This document shows, one piece after another, positions 60,144 to 64,000 of a stretch of DNA of 64,000 nt. Every line of letters starts with the position of its first letter. Positions within the stretch are counted from its first letter, which is position 1. Below the pieces are notes generated by a model, which saw nothing but the letters and a program-made list of their open reading frames with translations, did no database searches and was not told where the DNA came from. The position numbers were made by a program, and so were the translations under genes. The DNA is from Ignelater luminosus (Eukaryota; Arthropoda; Insecta; Coleoptera; Elateridae). The stretch spans positions 211,164 through 275,163 of the forward strand of contig VTPC01001864.1 of NCBI GenBank assembly GCA_011009095.1, in the 5' to 3' direction.

Positions 60144-63100
60144 CACCGACAGATGGACAAAGAAACGTACATATTCAGATACGAAATTTTTTAAATTTTG
60201 TCGAAAATGCCACAATTACTGGTCATCTAAAGTAATCATAAAGCAAAAACTGAAACAGCTGAATACCATGTAATCTTGATATCGCTTCATTTAATCATAA
60301 GTTTAAAACTTACGATAGTTCAATACTTATTAGCACAGAATGTTATCAGTAGAACAAAACCTAAAAGAGGGAAACAAATCTAAAAGTCAAAAAAGCGTGG
60401 TGTAAAACCAGTTTTTGCAAAAAAAATGAAAGACCGCAAATCATAAACATTAATTAACAGTTAATAAAGGTAAGTTCCATGATTTGAATACTGTTAAATA
60501 GTGACGAACTTCTACATTGCAATATCTTAGAAGAGTTATCTACCTAACGCAAGAGATGTGCAAGGTATAGTTTTGGCAAACAATCCTGAAGTACTATGAA
60601 CAACATCATCAGTCAAGACAAAAAGTATTATGTCGTACAAAATTCCTCCGAAATCTAAACATTTCCTCTTGATGGATTTTTGAGAATATGTTCTATGTTT
60701 GGGTGCTACTACCAAGAAGGAAAAAGTAAAATTAAGAATCTTAGAAAATCTGCCAGGGTAAATATCTCTTATATTGCGAGAATCAAAACCTGCTGAAAAA
60801 AAATGGGGACAAACAGGGATTAAAAATTCTATAATTTCGAAAGTATTAGTCAGCTTAAGTGCAAGGGAAAAACTAATAAAATTATTCACAGAATCTTCTA
60901 TTCAAAGATAGTGTATTTTAATGACTTATCTTCTTTGTTCAAGTTACGCAATATCCTGAGCACAATGAAAATGAAATGGCCATCTTTATTTTAAATTACG
61001 TTGTAGATTTAGGCAACTAAGAAAAAAGATCCCTTTTTTGTTTGGATTTATTTCTCCATCAGCCTTAATTAGAATAAACTGTATAAATAAAATAAAAAAA
61101 ACATTTTGCATGAAATGTTAAAAAAGGGTCCATCTACTTTTATGTATACTACAAGGTACGCGCAAATATACATTAAAAACATTAATTGCTGCTGAAAACT
61201 TTATGGTTATCCGTTCTTCTACCTTTTCAGTATTATTCCACGTGAAAAACAACAGTTAATCGCACCTGTTTGGTTTGTAAATTTTGTATGTCTATTTTGT
61301 TCAACAACAGTGAGCGTGTTTAGGTCTGCTATTATAGGGATTTATGCCGCATTGGATTCGGGATCGCCACTTCCATCGGTTCGCAGGAAATGGTAAATCC
61401 TGCAGTGTAAGCAGGAAAAGCTATTGCCGGACACGAGGATGAATGTTCCTAGTTCTCGTGTTTCACGGAAGCATGGCTAGTGCTATTGTTAAGAATTTTT
61501 AGCTTACACAAGCGCTTCCACTGCATCAACTTAAACTATCAAAAAGATGCGTAAAAATTGTTAGTTTAGATTACATTTTGGACAGAAAACATTTTTTCTA
61601 CCAAGAAGGTGCACGAATCATAAACAATGCAATCTTTGGTTTTAATTGATTAATATGGTATATTTGTAGAGAACACACTGGCATTTTAAATAACAACAAT
61701 AGACTATATTATGGTTTACTTAAACTAGAAATTTAAAGAAAACAAAATGGAAATTCCTTCCTTCTCATTCTTAGTATAATTCGAACTTTGTTACAAGAAA
61801 TATCTTCCCTAAAATCGACAGCACGTGCAGCAATACGACGAAACAAGTACGCTATAGGATTTAGATTGGAACTGTTCCGCACAATCGGCTCTTTATATTC
61901 ATGACTTGAAATCGCTAATTTGATTGCCAAACTTTTAAAAAAACTCAGCTTGGTCTGAAACTTTTCAATTTAAAACCAAATGGATATAGAATGTTCAGAT
62001 TTTAATTTAGATACATTTGCAGTAGGACTCGGCGATCAATTATAATTATTATAGCATTATCTTTGATTTACAAGATAATATTAAGGTGTAGGCAAATTAT
62101 GAAATTCATATAAAGCATAAAAAGTGGATATGGTTGAAGAAGTTTTTGCGGTTCAATTATTGGGGTCCTATAAACCCATGGCATGCTGAATAATATCAGG
62201 CGCGCTTTATAAGAACGCGAAGTAAATTCTGCTTCGGTAGAAAGATATTGGTATAGGCTGAGTTTGCACCACATCTGTACACAAAAGATGGGCAACAGAA
62301 TTGGATCAGATAAATTGAATCACGTAAAGACTGAAAGTAAACAAAAAAAGGAAATTTATGAAATGGAATCAAACACGTACAGAAATTGGAAATTCTTTGA
62401 AACTCCAGACTATTGCAAACATCAGATACGCCCACAAAAGAAAATTTTATAAAGGAAACAATTGATTTCATTTTCCCATTTCTTTTTTTTACTTGCGTTA
62501 CGTTTGATGACTTCTGCCAGCGTTTCTTCCCTTCTTTTATTTTTAGGATACATATAAATTAAGTTCGTAACAAAAACATGGGTAAAGAAATAGAGGACGA
62601 TATAGATGGGATATGGGGGATGGAAATTTGTAAGCAGATAAAACCGAGACCTAATTTAACTTGGCATGGATGCTCGAGTTATTATTTATACATGGGCGTT
62701 GGTTATAGTGAAAAATGTAAGCGAAAAAAAGTTGAAACGTTTACTGAAACAAGATTACAAGTTACGACAATAATAAAAGTAGTAAAAGCTTATGAAATTT
62801 TTAAAAGAATACTTATAAAATTGATGATTTCGTGCTTGTATAAAAATAGTCTAATAAAAGAAATTTATTAATCATTACATAATTAACAATTCAATTAATA
62901 CAATTAGTTCTTGTGAGAGTGAGCTTATAAGTATATTATGTATTTAGAAATTGATAATAAAGATTAGGCAATGTAAATAATTTATCTCATTTATAATATA
63001 ACAAAGAAGAAAAAATTCAAAAATTCTTAGAGCGATTTAATCAAATGAAGATTCTAACATCTAATATTTTCAATTGAAGAGTTGGCTAATTTAGTGGGTA

Positions 63101-64000
63101 AACTTGGGATGGAATTTTAAAACATCAAACAGGCAAGATAAACTATGACAAATTCATAAAAATGAACAGCACTCAGCACACAATATCAGTTCACTGTTTG
63201 AAAACCACATGATTTATTCGAAAAGGTGCCTGTAAGCTTCCAGGAAAGAAACATTCCGATCTCAAAACATTTGCTAATGAAGTGGAATGCAGGGCAAGGA
63301 AAGGCTAATAGGGCAGTTCGTTATTCATTGTGTATGAAATAGTCAGACGCAGACAACATCTGTTCCTTTGTTTTGGCCGCCCTTCTGTAATGCAAACTGC
63401 CGCTACTTAGCTCTTGGGAAAAATCTCGTACACAGATTGAACATAAACCAAAAAAAAAGTAAAAAATTGAACTATTGTTCTGTGTATGCATCTGGTTGCG
63501 TACCCGAATGTTGCCAACTGTTGTACATTCAGAGAAGTGTTATTTATATTAGGTGCTGAATTCGTCAGCAACCATCCAACTACATTCATTACACAGATGA
63601 TTTCCAGTTTTTAGTCGCCACATTTAACTTGATGCACTACGTTTTCCTCATAGTCCAAAATCAGAACGCCAAAAACATATTAGACGTTATTCAAAAACTA
63701 AACACGACTTCATTTTAAAAAGCAGGAATGTGATAATATTAGAAGCTTGTTTAAAATAGTCTATGCATGTGTTCTTCAAGTGCTAAGCAAACGGAAAGAT
63801 AAAATATTGAGAAAAGGACAAACTGATATCAAAGAAGTATCTACTGCAAACAGCACCTCGCAAAATAAGAAGACATACTTTAGTTTTCATATATAAGTCA
63901 CTTCTTCAAGGTCTCCACAATACAGTAAGTGCCTTGTGCTTCAACCTGGTACGATGTTATAAAGGTACAATCATATCACACGTAACAAAAATGAAAAAAA
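60144..64000. other. Noncoding stretch to the window end
   Basis: The largest open frames, 60536..60889 (minus, 117 aa) and 62578..62871 (plus, 97 aa), show no recognisable domain and are probably chance. A GC-richer patch at about 61310..61510 (for example atggattcgggatcgccact-like text) is unassigned and might be an old repeat. No RNA gene was detected. Confidence 0.4.

Noticed and set aside
59332-60215. Repeated open frames on both strands in the minisatellite
   Set aside because: The 146-bp unit is not a multiple of three, so the frames shift between units and cannot encode a repeat protein.
60536-60889. 117-aa minus-strand open frame
   Set aside because: No recognisable motif, and its length is within reach of chance for this amount of sequence.
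62578-62871. 97-aa plus-strand frame beginning MGKEIEDDIDGIWGM
   Set aside because: The start looks protein-like, but the second half decays into Ile/Lys-rich AT text and there is no family match.
1-64000. CRISPR arrays, bacterial operons, rRNA genes
   Set aside because: None of the expected repeat-spacer patterns, gene packing or conserved rRNA words were seen; the window is eukaryotic.

Overview
This is an AT-rich, gene-poor stretch of an animal nuclear genome, most likely an insect. The reasons are one split protein-coding exon with GT-AG borders, several insect-type Tc1/mariner transposons with TA target duplications, LINE fragments, and no bacterial-style gene packing. Beetle or bug is plausible, but the sequence alone does not fix the order.

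Only one host coding exon is convincing. It is a 162-bp phase-0 exon on the minus strand (12193..12354) that reads like the N-terminal region of the KDM3/JMJD1C family of JmjC histone H3K9 demethylases. No second exon of that gene was found. If transcription runs right to left, most of the window (12355 onward) is either a very long 5' intron or the upstream flank, and 1..12192 is the next intron. Slightly GC-richer islands at about 14640..14900, 24880..25000, 29287..29650 and 47580..48260 are the best candidates for promoters or enhancers. None can be proven from sequence.

The rest is a graveyard of DNA transposons. Left to right: a 150-bp near-perfect palindrome (6489..6638); a LINE relic with RT-tail and RNase H remnants (about 9410..9995); a fold-back element built of about 21-bp repeats (10892..11098); a DUF4817-type Tc1/mariner-superfamily element (18862..21553) with a complete-length mariner (20158..21434) inserted in its 3' part; an unrecognised coding-like relic (22241..23032); an 823-bp fold-back (31900..32722); a 589-bp pogo/Tigger-like deletion derivative that keeps an intact PHD-like zinc-finger ORF (33417..34005); a 95-bp hairpin (35877..35971); a 2.55-kb Tc1-like element (40713..43267); a MITE with about 185-bp arms (45066..45890); a second mariner (51420..52527); a LINE tail ending in a TA microsatellite (53853..54225); and a DD37E-type element (54560..55847). 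A six-unit, about 146-bp minisatellite lies at 59256..60143.

All four autonomous-type transposase lineages are broken. In each, at least one catalytic acidic residue has also been replaced, so none should be able to move by itself. The best leads are the nested insertion, the small zinc-finger ORF kept inside a MITE-sized element, the structured fold-backs, and the lone KDM3-like exon. I found no tRNA, rRNA, CRISPR array, replication origin or clearly new multi-gene system.
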